Source: Marinobacter santoriniensis NKSG1
GTDB lineage: Bacteria; Pseudomonadota; Gammaproteobacteria; Pseudomonadales; Oleiphilaceae
DNA length: 64,000 nt
Direction: 5' to 3'
Assembly: GCF_000347775.1 (NCBI RefSeq)
Contig: NZ_APAT01000015.1
Coordinates: forward strand, 868,001 to 932,000
Made by a program: the position numbers and the translations under genes. This document shows, piece after piece, positions 44,007 to 54,500 of this stretch (position 1 is the stretch's first letter; every line of letters starts with the position of its first letter). Under the pieces are notes generated by a model. The model was given only the letters and a program-made list of their open reading frames with translations. It made no database searches and was not told the DNA's origin.

Positions 44007-44903
44007 ATGGATTTCGTAAGGACACCGGAAAAGCGCTTCGAGCGTCTGCTCGACTACCCCTTTGCGCCGAATTACCTGAGCATGGGTGAGATGCGCATGC
44101 ATTACGTGGACGAGGGCCCTGAAACCGCAAACCCCATCCTCATGATGCACGGCGAGCCGTCCTGGTCGTATCTATACCGACACATGATCCCGGTGTGTGC
44201 AGCCGCCGGCCACCGGGTGATTGCTCCGGACCTGATCGGCTTCGGCAAATCCGACAAGCCGACCCGCGTAGCGGATTATTCCTACCAGGCGCACATGGAC
44301 TGGATGCAGGCGTTTATTGACGGCCTCGAACTCGACAACATCACCCTCGTCTGCCAGGACTGGGGATCGCTTCTCGGGCTTCGCCTGGCGGCGGAAAACC
44401 CCGATCGTTTCCGCGCCATCGTGGTTGGCAACGGCATGTTACCGACAGGCGACCAGGCGGTACCGAAAGCCTTCCGGATCTGGCGTGCGTTTGCCCTGCA
44501 CAGCCCCTGGTTTCCGATTGCCCGCATCATCAATACCGGATCGTTCCGGACACTCGGTCCCGATGAGCGTCGGGCTTACGACGCGCCGTTCCCCAACAAG
44601 ACGTTCAAGGCGGGTGCCCGGGCATTTCCGGCGCTGGTTCCGATGTCACCGAATGATCCGGCCAGCGAACCCAATCGAAAGGCGTGGAAAGTGCTGGAGC
44701 AATGGCAGAAGCCGTTCCTGACCACCTTCAGTAACGGCGATCCCATTACTCGCGGCGGCGATCATTATATGCAGCAGAGGGTTCCGGGGGCCGCCAATCA
44801 GCCGCACACCACACTGACGGGCGGTCACTTCCTGCAGGAAGACTCCCCGGTCGACTTTGCCAATGCGATTAACGACTTGCTCAAGCGAATGGAAACCGCT
44901 TAA
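44007..44903 (+). CDS. Haloalkane dehalogenase (HLD-I type)
   Basis: A 298-residue hydrolase that replaces a halogen on an alkane carbon with hydroxyl. Catalytic residues are clear: nucleophile Asp118 with halide-binding Trp119 in CQDWGS, acid Asp245 (FSNGDPITRG) and His274 (TGGHFLQED), with HGEPSWSYLYR (48-58) forming the oxyanion hole. The acid after strand 7 and the QDWG are typical of the DhlA-like HLD-I subfamily. CGAGGATG precedes the ATG. The gap upstream (43734-44006) has no clear operator. The stop overlaps the convergent exporter by four bases. Confidence 0.9.
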   Translation: MDFVRTPEKRFERLLDYPFAPNYLSMGEMRMHYVDEGPETANPILMMHGEPSWSYLYRHMIPVCAAAGHRVIAPDLIGFGKSDKPTRVADYSYQAHMDWMQAFIDGLELDNITLVCQDWGSLLGLRLAAENPDRFRAIVVGNGMLPTGDQAVPKAFRIWRAFALHSPWFPIARIINTGSFRTLGPDERRAYDAPFPNKTFKAGARAFPALVPMSPNDPASEPNRKAWKVLEQWQKPFLTTFSNGDPITRGGDHYMQQRVPGAANQPHTTLTGGHFLQEDSPVDFANAINDLLKRMETA

Positions 44904-45796
44904 GCCGAACGGGCGGCTTTTGGCTTGGCCGTCACCAGGCCGACCCCGGTGATGGCCACCAAACCGCCAATGATGGCAACCGGGCCAAGCCGCTCATCGA
45001 AAAGAAGGAAGGCCTCAAGCGCGGTCACCGGAGGCACCAGATAGAACAGGCTCGCCACCTGGGAGGCCGCTCCCCGGCGAATCAGCCACATCAGGATCAG
45101 GATCGCGCTGACCGACAGGCCGAAGACCAGCCAGCCAAGAGCCAGCTGAAACTGGAGCGTCCACTGCACTTCGCGGGTTTCCAGCGCGAAGGCCCCGATA
45201 CCGAACACCGTTGCGGCGGCGGCATACTGGATCATGGTTCCCGCCACCAGATCCACGCCGGTTCCGAAGCGTTTCTGATAGACCGTGCCCAACGAAATGC
45301 CGACCAGCGCCAGCAAGGCCCATATAAGCGTAAGCGGCGGGACGCCGGCATCAGCGGACGGCGTCCCCAGCTTTTCAACCAGCACCAGTGCCACACCTAG
45401 CAGGCCGAGCCCAAGCCCGGCCCACTGCCGGCCGGAGACCGGTTCGCGAAGAAAGACCACCGCCGCGAGCGCCGTTACCAGAGGCTGCAGCCCCACGATG
45501 AGTGACACCACGCCCGCCGGCATGCCCTGATCAATGGCATAAAACACGCCCCCGAGATAGAACCCGTGCACCAGCACACCGGTCACGGCCAGATGGCCGG
45601 CGCCCCGCCATCCCGGCCATCTGGATTTCATGGCCACCGCCAGAATCCCCAGCGGAATCAGCGTCAGCAGCATACGAATCAACAGCAGAGTGAAAGGCTC
45701 TGCGTAGGGCAGCCCAAACTTTCCGCCAATAAATCCGGTGCTCCAAAGCCAGACAAACAGCGCGGGCACGAAGAACGAGTAAAAAACCGGTGGCAT
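44900..45796 (-). CDS. DMT superfamily (EamA) exporter
   Basis: A 298-residue membrane protein with ten predicted helices in two EamA repeats. Helix 1 reads FFVPALFVWLWSTGFIGG and a later stretch GMPAGVVSLIVGLQPLVTA is the repeat signature. These move amino acids, nucleosides or other metabolites out of the cell. No clear binding site precedes the ATG. Convergent with the dehalogenase. Confidence 0.88.
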   Translation of the reverse strand: MPPVFYSFFVPALFVWLWSTGFIGGKFGLPYAEPFTLLLIRMLLTLIPLGILAVAMKSRWPGWRGAGHLAVTGVLVHGFYLGGVFYAIDQGMPAGVVSLIVGLQPLVTALAAVVFLREPVSGRQWAGLGLGLLGVALVLVEKLGTPSADAGVPPLTLIWALLALVGISLGTVYQKRFGTGVDLVAGTMIQYAAAATVFGIGAFALETREVQWTLQFQLALGWLVFGLSVSAILILMWLIRRGAASQVASLFYLVPPVTALEAFLLFDERLGPVAIIGGLVAITGVGLVTAKPKAARSA

Positions 45797-45902
45797 AGTG
45801 GCTGGTCCATCTCTCTGACAGGTGCAAACCGCCAGTGTACAGCTTTAACAGGCAGCCAGACAGAAACAGAGCCACCACCACGTAAGCGGTACAGTTTTCC
45901 CG

Positions 45903-48092
45903 TCACTGGTCCGGCAAGCGCACGTCCACGGTCGGCGGCTGTCCGAACCAATCGCCCTGCCAGGTTACCCGGGCCGGTTCCCCCTGCCTCGGCTCGACGG
46001 TTACCGTGATCGGCCCGAATGCCGTCGGTGCCGGCCCGAAGCGAATCGGTTTATCCTGTTCCAACCAACGGCGGGGCAGTCCGGAACACAGCACCAGGCG
46101 ATCCCCTTCTTCCCGGACAAAGCAGTTCCGAATCATCAACACCCATTCGGCCGCAGCCCAGACGTGATGGCCATCGCCCATACAGCCACCGCCCGTCCCC
46201 GGATGGATTGCTTCCGGCCACTGTCCTGTCGGCGAAGCCAGGTCGGCCACCGCATCCATTAACTGCTCGTGGCGCCGGTCACCCGCGCGCAACAGAACCT
46301 GGGCCACATGCAAAGTGAGGTAGGCGTTGAGCCCGGAATGAATCATATCCTGGTAGAAGGCCCCTTTCACAAAGCACCGATCGAGCAGGAATTCCACGCA
46401 GTCCAGCAGCCGGGGATCGTTCGGTTCAGCCTGCTGGGTGGGGTATCCAAAGGCCAGAGATCCGATGGCACCGGCGTCCAGCCGACGGTAGGGCGAGGCG
46501 GGCATACCAGGGCGTCCCAGTCTCTGTTCGCACGTCGTTAGGCTCCGGTCAACGGCTCTGGCGAAGGCCTTGGCGGTCTCGGCAAATTCCCGACTGATCC
46601 TCTCGTCCGAGCCCTTCAGGAGTTTCGAGGCGGCTTCAAGCCCGGCGATGCCCCAGAAGTCATCCCAGTAATAGTAATCGTTGGGGCCAAGATGCTCGGC
46701 ACTGAATCCGGCCGGAAGCAACCCGGCATGGGGTTGTTCGAGATTCTCGCTCAGTCGCTTGTTGCCGATCCAGCGGCCTCCTTTGCGCACCGCCTCTTTC
46801 CAGTGTTCGGGCAACGGCTGGCCGGTCAGGGCGCAGAAACGCTCCATGATCCAGAGCACTTCACCGTTGGCGTCCCATTCCCCTTCCTGGGAGCGGAAAT
46901 AGCCATCCCGCATCTGACGGGTTTCAAAGCGATTCAACGCCCGTTCCGCACGTTCCGTCAGGCCGGCGCATAGCAACGCGTGGACGATGAAGGCGGCGTC
47001 GCGAAACCAGAACCGCTTGTAGGTATACGGCCCCGGATAGACATCCGCCGGCGAATGGAGGATCAGAGAGTTGATTGCGGCCTGGTAAAGCGACTGGTAT
47101 CGGTCATCCGGACAGTCCAGTCGCGCCACTTTGTCCTGCTCCTGAAACCATGCGTCGGGACCGGTGATCGCTGCGTCGGAATCGGTCAGCGGAACACTTA
47201 CGGTCAGGGAACTGCGCTCACCGGCGCGGACAGGGAACAAAGCAGCGGCGGTTACCATACCCACATCGCAATGCGCTTGTGTCTCTTCGATCCGATCTTT
47301 CAGGTGGATGTGCACATCGCCCTGGTGATAGTCGGAAACATGGTGGGAGGCGACGGCCTGACTGAACCTCACTGAATGTTTGTCATCCACAAACCAGCCG
47401 TCGCGATCCGCCCGGAGCTGGACCCGGTGCACAAAGCTCACGCCCTCAGGATTCGCGGGCCGAAGCGATACCACCAGCGATCCGGTGACTTTGGAGTCTG
47501 CCTCCAGCGTCATCTTGCACACCGGCCGGCCATCCTCCACTTCAACCCGGCTGCGGGTGATGAGACGCAGGTCGTCCTCCCCGGTTTCGGTGACTATGGC
47601 CGGGACGCCTCCGAGTTCCTGCCATTGCCGACTGTGCCGGGCCCGGGATGGCAGCAGGCAACGACCGTCCTCGGCAAGCAGCCAGCCATCGAGGGACCAG
47701 CCATCGTAAAACGGCGTCAACAGGCCCCTCGGATCGACAATGGGGAGCTCGTCCACATCGGGCTGCCCCACCGCTGTCCAGTTGCGGTTGGTCAAATTGA
47801 TGTGCGTGATGGAAAAGGCACGGGGCACGAAGGCCTGGTCGAGCGGATCGAACTGCCGTTCCACCCAATAGGGCCATACCCAGTCCAGGTTGTGCTGGAT
47901 AACCCGGCTGTTGATCAGCCCGCGGGCATGAAAGACCACACCCGCCCGTAACAGTTCAATGGGTTCACCGACTTCCGAGGGCTGGGCAAAGCCGTGCAGC
48001 TTGCTCAGCAACGCGATCGGGTCCAGAAAGCCGTGCCGACGGGCCACCCGTTTGACGATGAAGCGCCAGGGGAACCATCTCAGCCAGCTCAT
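45903..48092 (-). CDS. Six-hairpin glycosidase-like protein
   Basis: A 729-residue protein. The N-terminal half is a beta-rich domain. The C-terminal half (from about residue 360) looks like an (alpha/alpha)6 glycosidase: YTYKRFWFRDAAFIVHALL, EGEWDANGEVLWIMERF, YYWDDFWGIAGLEAA and GGGCMGDGHHVWAAAEWV. Acidic residues in RDAAF and WDANGE are candidate catalytic acids. Family number and substrate cannot be read. AAGGAGGA supports the ATG at 48092, and an upstream extension is rejected. It overlaps the TVP38 gene by four bases. Confidence 0.78.
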   Translation of the reverse strand: MSWLRWFPWRFIVKRVARRHGFLDPIALLSKLHGFAQPSEVGEPIELLRAGVVFHARGLINSRVIQHNLDWVWPYWVERQFDPLDQAFVPRAFSITHINLTNRNWTAVGQPDVDELPIVDPRGLLTPFYDGWSLDGWLLAEDGRCLLPSRARHSRQWQELGGVPAIVTETGEDDLRLITRSRVEVEDGRPVCKMTLEADSKVTGSLVVSLRPANPEGVSFVHRVQLRADRDGWFVDDKHSVRFSQAVASHHVSDYHQGDVHIHLKDRIEETQAHCDVGMVTAAALFPVRAGERSSLTVSVPLTDSDAAITGPDAWFQEQDKVARLDCPDDRYQSLYQAAINSLILHSPADVYPGPYTYKRFWFRDAAFIVHALLCAGLTERAERALNRFETRQMRDGYFRSQEGEWDANGEVLWIMERFCALTGQPLPEHWKEAVRKGGRWIGNKRLSENLEQPHAGLLPAGFSAEHLGPNDYYYWDDFWGIAGLEAASKLLKGSDERISREFAETAKAFARAVDRSLTTCEQRLGRPGMPASPYRRLDAGAIGSLAFGYPTQQAEPNDPRLLDCVEFLLDRCFVKGAFYQDMIHSGLNAYLTLHVAQVLLRAGDRRHEQLMDAVADLASPTGQWPEAIHPGTGGGCMGDGHHVWAAAEWVLMIRNCFVREEGDRLVLCSGLPRRWLEQDKPIRFGPAPTAFGPITVTVEPRQGEPARVTWQGDWFGQPPTVDVRLPDQ

Positions 48093-48847
48093 TCGGAGTC
48101 CTCCTTCGTCATGGGCTCGGTTTCCATGCGGTACTGCGCCAGGGCACGCCGGGCAAGACGATTGAGAAAGGCCACGGCCAGAACCGTCCCGACAAAACCG
48201 GCACCGTAGATTGCCCACTCCAGAGGCGTTCTTGCCGTCTCGCGCGCTCCCATTGTCGACAGATCCGCGGCAATGGAGCCGATATAAACGTTATGAAGGG
48301 AAAACGGAATCACGCCGACAAACGTCCCCGCCACAAAACCGGAGAATGAAAAATTGGTCAGCCCGAACAGGTAATTCGACAACTTGCCGGGGAAAAACGG
48401 CACCAGGCGGGTCAGCAGGACGATCTTCCAGCCATGGGGCGCCATCTCGTCGGTCACCATGGACAGCTTGGCACGGTTGCGGATGTAAATATGGGCGCTT
48501 TCACCAAACAGGTGTCGGGCGATCAGGAACGCGAGAGTGGCGCCCAACGTCGTTCCTGCAACCACATAAGCCGTCCCGGGCAGGACGCCAAAGACAAAGC
48601 CGGCTCCGGTTGTCAGCAGAATGCCCGGCAACAGAAGCAACATGGCCAGCGCCATCAGAATAATGAACAGAACGGCCGCCCAGGCACCCTGGCGATCAAA
48701 CCACTGAAGCAGCGCCACAATCTGGTGGTGGACACCAAATGCATAGAGTGCCGCCACAAGCAGCCCCACCCCCAGAGCACTGCCGGCTATCCACAGGAGG
48801 GGGGAGGTAATCCAGCTGGCTCGTTGTTTCGGTTCGGACTCTGACAC
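48089..48847 (-). CDS. TVP38/TMEM64 (VTT/DedA-like) membrane protein
   Basis: A 252-residue membrane protein of the VTT family, thought to move lipids between leaflets. GAGFVFGVLPGTAYVVAGTTLGA and LLTRLVPFFPGKLSNYLFGLT are the conserved segments. Frames open to GTG at 48859, but the GTG at 48847 has GGAG six bases upstream and is preferred. The stop overlaps the glycosidase start (ATGA), so the two are translated as one unit. Confidence 0.85.
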   Translation of the reverse strand: MSESEPKQRASWITSPLLWIAGSALGVGLLVAALYAFGVHHQIVALLQWFDRQGAWAAVLFIILMALAMLLLLPGILLTTGAGFVFGVLPGTAYVVAGTTLGATLAFLIARHLFGESAHIYIRNRAKLSMVTDEMAPHGWKIVLLTRLVPFFPGKLSNYLFGLTNFSFSGFVAGTFVGVIPFSLHNVYIGSIAADLSTMGARETARTPLEWAIYGAGFVGTVLAVAFLNRLARRALAQYRMETEPMTKEDSE

Positions 48848-48970
48848 CAGACTCTCCACCCGTTGCCAATCGGGACACGCGTTGAAAGGCGCTCCAACCG
48901 GTTACCAGCCTAACCCGACCCGACCGTCACAACCAAAGGGCACAACCTGTGGAAGTCACTTACACCGTTG

Positions 48971-49210
48971 TCACTGGCTGGCAAGAATCCCCTGCAGCTT
49001 CTCGGTCAGTTCAACCGCCTCGCTGCCCAGCGGAGTCAGGTAACCGCCGTCTTTCTGGCTGATCAGCCCCTTCGAAAACAGGCTCTCGGCAGCGCGTACG
49101 GTCTCGGGGGCGGCCGAATGACTGTGAACCTTGATGCCCTCCTGGGTGGACGTGGAAGGGAACTGGAGCAAGAGATTGAGTTCGGAAAGGTGGTTCGGAG
49201 AGAATGGCAT
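48971..49210 (-). CDS. TIGR02647-like conserved small protein
   Basis: A 79-residue protein resembling the TIGR02647 family, conserved in Pseudomonas and relatives. The pattern is an N-terminal LSELNLLLQF, a central TQEGIKVHSHSA and GLISQKDGGYLTPLGSEAVE. The fold may be a winged helix, but the function is unknown. AAAGGA precedes the ATG. Divergent from the dicarboxylate symporter gene. Confidence 0.82.
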   Translation of the reverse strand: MPFSPNHLSELNLLLQFPSTSTQEGIKVHSHSAAPETVRAAESLFSKGLISQKDGGYLTPLGSEAVELTEKLQGILASQ

Positions 49211-49287
49211 GCTATTTCCTTTTATGATTGAACTGCTTTCAGTCTAGGCTTAGGTGGACACATGGCAAGAACACGGATGCTCCAACA

Positions 49288-50664
49288 ATGACAGATCACA
49301 AGGGAAATTTCACCGAGGCTCCTCTGCGCCCGTTCCGGCACCTCAGTGTGTATCTGTCCGGACTGGTCAAGGGCCGGCTATGGCTCAAGGTTCTGATTGG
49401 CATGGGGCTGGGCCTGATCACCGGAACGCTCCTGGGACCATCCGTCGGTCTGGTATCACCGGCCACCGGCACTCTGATCGGTAACTGGCTGGCCTTTCCG
49501 GGACAACTGTTCCTTGCGACGATCCAGATGATCGTGATCCCGCTGGTTATTGCGTCTGTTATCCGGGGACTGGCGGCGAGTGAAAACCTCGACCAGCTCC
49601 GCAAGCTGGGCTTGCGGGTTTCGGCGTTTTTCGTGGTAACGACAGCGTTGGCTGCATCCATCGGCCTCTGGATCGGGAACCTGATCAGTCCGGGGGATAT
49701 GATGACCGGTCTGATGGCACCGCCCGCCCCGGCAGACGGCCAGGAGCTCGCCCAAACGGTACCCGCACTCGGCGACCTGCCCGGGACTCTGATCGGTCTG
49801 CTGCCGGGTAACCCGCTGGACGCCATGGTTGAAGGTCAGATGCTGCAGATCGTCATTTTCTCGATCGTCGTCGGTATCGCACTGGTTACGATGGCGCCGG
49901 AAAAATCCCGCCCGATGCTGGATCTGCTGGATTCCCTGCAACAGGTCTGCATGACGGTGGTGAAATGGGCAATGCGACTCGCTCCGTTCGCGGTATTCGG
50001 GCTGATGGCCCAGCTCACCACCACGATCGGTTTCCGGTCTATGCTCGGCATGGCCGCCTACGTCATGACGGTCCTGATTGCCCTGCTGGTACTCATGGCC
50101 GTGTACCTGGTATTCCTGAAAGTGGCCATCGGGCAACCGCCTCTGAAATTCCTGAAGGATACCCGGGACGTTCTCCTGCTGGCCTTCTCCACATCCAGCT
50201 CCGCTGCGGTCATGCCGCTGTCCATTCGGACAGCCGAGGACAAACTGGGTGTGCGACCCTCCATTGCGGAATTTGTCATTCCACTGGGGGCGACCATCAA
50301 CATGAACGGCACGGCCCTTTACCAGGCGGTAGCGACAGTCTTCCTGGCCCAGGTCTACGGCATTGATCTGGGCATGGGAAGTCTGGCACTGGTGGTGGCC
50401 ATGGCGGTCGGAGCCTCGATCGGTTCACCCGCCACACCAGGCGTGGGCATTGTGATACTGGCAATGGTACTCGAAACCGTGGGCATTCCCGCTTCGGGCA
50501 TCGCGCTGATCATGGGTGTAGACCGGATTCTGGATATGTGTCGTACTGCAATAAACGTGACCGGCGACCTGGTGACCTGCCGGCTTATGGAAAACTGGTC
50601 AGGCACCCGGCTGTCACAGGAACCGGCCACAGAGAAACCTGCCGCTGCATTTCGTAACGAATAA
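49288..50664 (+). CDS. Dicarboxylate/amino acid:cation symporter (DAACS)
   Basis: A 458-residue transporter of the GltP/DctA family that imports glutamate, aspartate or C4-dicarboxylates with Na+ or H+. The serine-rich hairpin FSTSSSAAVMPLS, NMNGTALYQAVATVFLAQ and ASIGSPATPGVGI are the substrate-site motifs, in a frame of about eight helices and two re-entrant loops. Specificity cannot be read. The ATG at 49288 fits the family start better than the one at 49228. Confidence 0.9.
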   Translation: MTDHKGNFTEAPLRPFRHLSVYLSGLVKGRLWLKVLIGMGLGLITGTLLGPSVGLVSPATGTLIGNWLAFPGQLFLATIQMIVIPLVIASVIRGLAASENLDQLRKLGLRVSAFFVVTTALAASIGLWIGNLISPGDMMTGLMAPPAPADGQELAQTVPALGDLPGTLIGLLPGNPLDAMVEGQMLQIVIFSIVVGIALVTMAPEKSRPMLDLLDSLQQVCMTVVKWAMRLAPFAVFGLMAQLTTTIGFRSMLGMAAYVMTVLIALLVLMAVYLVFLKVAIGQPPLKFLKDTRDVLLLAFSTSSSAAVMPLSIRTAEDKLGVRPSIAEFVIPLGATINMNGTALYQAVATVFLAQVYGIDLGMGSLALVVAMAVGASIGSPATPGVGIVILAMVLETVGIPASGIALIMGVDRILDMCRTAINVTGDLVTCRLMENWSGTRLSQEPATEKPAAAFRNE

Positions 50665-50750
50665 TGAGAGGCCGGTCCTTTGCCTCAGTCGCCCATGCTG
50701 AAATAATGAGGGTCTCTGGGTATTCCGCGATTGGCCGCTTGGCTCAAACC

Positions 50751-51455
50751 ATGACACGACGATCAGACTCCATTCTCTCAACTGCCGTTGCTCTCTGTCT
50801 GCTGCTGACGTCCCTGCCGGCCGCTGGAGGGGGAATCAAACGCATCGTCCATCCCGACGGCACCGTCGAGTTCACCAACAGCACAGACTCCGACGCGCCC
50901 ATCGCCTCCACCGCCAGCGCGACGGTCTATCGTTTCAAAGACAAGAACGGCGTGGTCTCTTACAGTGGGGTTCGCCCGCGCAACGCCTCCTTCGACGTCA
51001 TCCACTTCCAGTGCTATGCCTGTGATCCGGATTCCACCATCGACTGGCGCAAAACGCCGCTGTTCCTGAAGCCCTACCGACAGGAGATCCGGACCGCCGC
51101 CCGGAAGTACGACGTCGACCCGGCCCTTGTCCGTGCGGTCATCCATGCCGAATCCGGTTTCAATGCCGATGCCGTATCGCCCCGCGGCGCCCAGGGGCTG
51201 ATGCAGCTCATGCCGGGAACCGCCCGGGAACTGGGGGTATCGAATGCCCTGGAAGCGGCCGACAACATTCGTGGCGGGGTCAGCTATCTGGCCCGGATGC
51301 TTCGGAAATTTGGCGGCAATGTCCGACTGGCGACGGCGGCCTACAACGCTGGCCCGGGTGCCGTCACCCGCTACAAGGGCGTTCCTCCCTACGCCGAGAC
51401 CAAGGCCTACGTCGAGCGCGTGGGCATCCTTCGGGACCGGTACGCTTCCAACTGA
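50751..51455 (+). CDS. Lytic transglycosylase with DUF4124-like N-terminus
   Basis: A 234-residue secreted enzyme that cleaves peptidoglycan glycan strands. A signal peptide (1-25) is followed by a DUF4124-like strand pair (YRFKDKNGVVSYSG) and an SLT domain: catalytic Glu134 in VIHAESGFNADAVS, then GAQGLMQLMPGTARELG and TAAYNAGPGAVTRY. It is close to Slt-type soluble enzymes. An upstream ATG at 50664 overlaps the symporter stop and is rejected. A strong terminator follows. Confidence 0.92.
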   Translation: MTRRSDSILSTAVALCLLLTSLPAAGGGIKRIVHPDGTVEFTNSTDSDAPIASTASATVYRFKDKNGVVSYSGVRPRNASFDVIHFQCYACDPDSTIDWRKTPLFLKPYRQEIRTAARKYDVDPALVRAVIHAESGFNADAVSPRGAQGLMQLMPGTARELGVSNALEAADNIRGGVSYLARMLRKFGGNVRLATAAYNAGPGAVTRYKGVPPYAETKAYVERVGILRDRYASN

Positions 51456-51477
51456 ACACAACCGGCAGCGCACCCAT

Positions 51478-51516
51478 AAAAAAGCCCCCGGACAGGCTCT
51501 CTGTCCGGGGGCTTTT
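51478..51516. terminator. Bidirectional terminator
   Basis: A 13-bp perfect stem (51483-51495 with 51501-51513) around GCTCT, with CTTTT after and AAAAAA before. It lies between the convergent transglycosylase and putA genes and can end both. Confidence 0.92.
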
Positions 51517-51531
51517 CAATCGGCGTTGTTG

Positions 51532-54500
51532 TTACTCGGCGGACGCAATCAGGCTGGCGTTACCACCTGCCGCCGTAGTATCAACACACAGATGCCGTTC
51601 GATCACGAAGCGCTGGTCCAGCGTATGCTCGGTGATGATCGGCAGCAACGCCCCATCACGTTTGGCCAGGGCCTGACGGTACTGTTTCAGCAAAGGCTTC
51701 TCGGCCACACTGACCGCCGCCTCGAAACCGGACAGCTCGGTCAGCGCATCCGGGTCCAACACACCATCGATCGCCGCAATCGGCAGACCGGCCCCGGCGG
51801 CATCCGCCACTTTTTTCTCGGCATCGGGCGCAATCACCACAACCTGGTTGCCCTGGGACAGCGCGGTTGCTGCCTGCTCCATGGCGGAATCCGCATCGGG
51901 TCCCAGACAGAGCACGACACCACGAGCGTGGAAGGACAGATGATTCTGCTCACCGGTGGGTCCGGGCATTTCCAGATAGCCCTTGTCCATGGGCGCGGGA
52001 ACGTCACCGAAGAACGGTTTCAGCGTCTCCTGGCGCGCCTCCGGCTTGGGTGCCTTGATCGCTGCCACCTGATCGATCAGCTTCTGTACCTTGCCCGCAC
52101 CGATGACCTTGTCGCTGGAGCTGGACGGTCTCTCGATGGTCTCACCCTTGAGGAAACGGCGGACATACAACGGACCACCGGCCTTCGGACCAGTGCCGGA
52201 GAGGCCCTCACCACCGAATGGCTGGGAACCGACGATGGCGCCGATCTGGTTCCGGTTCACGTAGGTGTTACCAACGTGGATCCGGCTGGCAATATGCTCG
52301 ATCCGGCGATCGACCCGACTATGAATACCGAAGGTCAGACCGTAGCCCTTGGCATTGACCGCATCGACCACCTTGTCGATGTCCTTGGCCTCGAACGTTG
52401 CCACATGCAGGACCGGACCGAATATCTCTTCCTCCATTTCCTCAATCCCGCTGACCCTCAGCACCGCGGGCGACACAAAACGGCCCTTGCCGGGTACGTC
52501 GATTTTCTTCAACAGCTTGCCGGCTTGCTCGAACTTGTTGCAGTGATCAACGATCTTCTTCTGGGATGGTTCATCGATTACCGGTCCCACATCGGTGGAC
52601 AGCTGCCACGGATCGCCAATGCCGAGTTCCTCCATAGCACCGTAGAGCATCTCCAGAAGGTGATCGGCAATGTCTTTCTGGACATAGAGCATCCGCAGTG
52701 CGGAGCAGCGCTGACCGGCGCTCTGGAACGACGACGCCAGCACGTCCCGGACGACCTGTTCAGGCAGCGCCGTCGAATCGACGATCATGGCGTTCAGACC
52801 ACCGGTTTCCGCCACCAGCGGTGCGTCTGGCGCCATATTCTCGGTCATGGCCTTGTTGATACGCTGGGCCGTCGCCGTGGAGCCAGTGAAGCACACACCG
52901 GTCACCCGCGCATCCGAGGTCAGCGCAGAGCCAACCGTCGAGCCGGTGCCCGGCAACAACTGGATGGCATCCCGGGGAATGCCCGCTTCGTGCATCAGCT
53001 CGACCGCCCGCGCGGCCAGAAGCGAGGTGTGTTCAGCCGGTTTGGCGACGACCGCATTGCCCGCGGACAGGTTCGCCAGGATCTGGCCGGTAAAGATCGC
53101 CAGCGGGAAGTTCCAGGGCGAGATACAACACATCACACCCCGGGCCTCGCCATCCTGTTCGTAGCGGATGCCTTCATTGGCATAGAACATCGCGAAGTCC
53201 ACGGCTTCACGGATTTCCGCCACCGCGTCCAGCAGGGACTTACCCGCCTCCCGGGTGGTCAGCGCGAACAGCTCGTGGGCATTCGCCTCGTAGAGGTCAC
53301 CCACCTTGCGAACACACACAGCCCGTTCCTCCGCAGACCGGGCAGACCAGCTCTTGAAACCTTCCTGTGCGGCGTCCAGTGCTGCACTGATGTCGGCTTC
53401 GGACGTGAAGGTCATGTGTCCCACCAGGTCATCGGGGTCGGCCGGGTTGCGAACCTCATGGACGTCCTCGCTGGAAGACTCGACAGCGAGGATGGGGCCA
53501 CCCTTCCACTGATGCTCCCGGAACTTGCCGCGCCCCTCTTCAATCTCTGCCACGGTAACAGGATCGGTGATGTCCCAGCCCTTGGAGTTACGACGCTGGT
53601 CTCCGAAGATCTTCGCCGGCGGCACAATGGCTTTGCTTGAGATATCCTTGCCCAGGGCGACCACTGCGTCGATCGGATCCCTGGCAATTTCTTCGGGCGT
53701 AATGCTGGTATCGACAATCTGGTTCACGAAGGAGCTGTTGGCACCGTTCTCCAGCAGACGGCGGACAAGGTAAGCCAGCAGGTCCTTGTGGGCACCGACC
53801 GGCGCGTAGATCCGACACGGGACGCCGCTGTCCTGCAGCACCTGATCGTGCAGGGACTCACCCATGCCATGCAGACGCTGGAATTCGAATTTCGAGCGGT
53901 CGAGATCCTTGGCCAGCTCCAGAACCGCCGACACCGAGTGGGCATTATGGGTCGCAAACTGCGGGTAGATCCGGTCGGTCATGCCCATCAGTTGTTTGGC
54001 GCAGGACAGGTAGGAAACGTCACTGCATGCCTTGCGGGTAAACACCGGGAAGTCACTCAGGCCCATAACCTGGGCACGCTTGATCTCAGCGTCCCAGTAT
54101 GCGCCTTTCACCAGGCGCACCATGATGCGGCGGTCCAGCTTCTCGGACAGCGCGTACAGCCAGTCCAGGGTCTGGGCTGAGCGCTTGCCGAACGCCTGGA
54201 CCACGACACCGAAACCATCCCAGCCCTTCAGCTCTGGATCGGACAGGATCGCTTCAATCACATCGAGGGACAGATCGAGACGATCCTGCTCTTCGGCGTC
54301 GATGTTGAAGCCCATGTTCGCTGCGGCGGCCTTTTTAGCCAGCTTCAGTGCCCGGGGCATCAGTTCGTTCATCACACGTTCTTTCTGGCCATACTCGTAG
54401 CGGGCCAGCAGAGCCGAGAGCTTTACGGAGATGCCCGGGTTGGTACGCACATCGCCTTTGCAATTCTTGCTGATGCTATCAATGGCATCGGAGTAGGACT

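Noticed and set aside
51244..53640. 798-codon plus-strand frame antisense to putA
   Set aside because: PutA motifs on the other strand are unambiguous. The long frame reflects codon bias and has no family resemblance.
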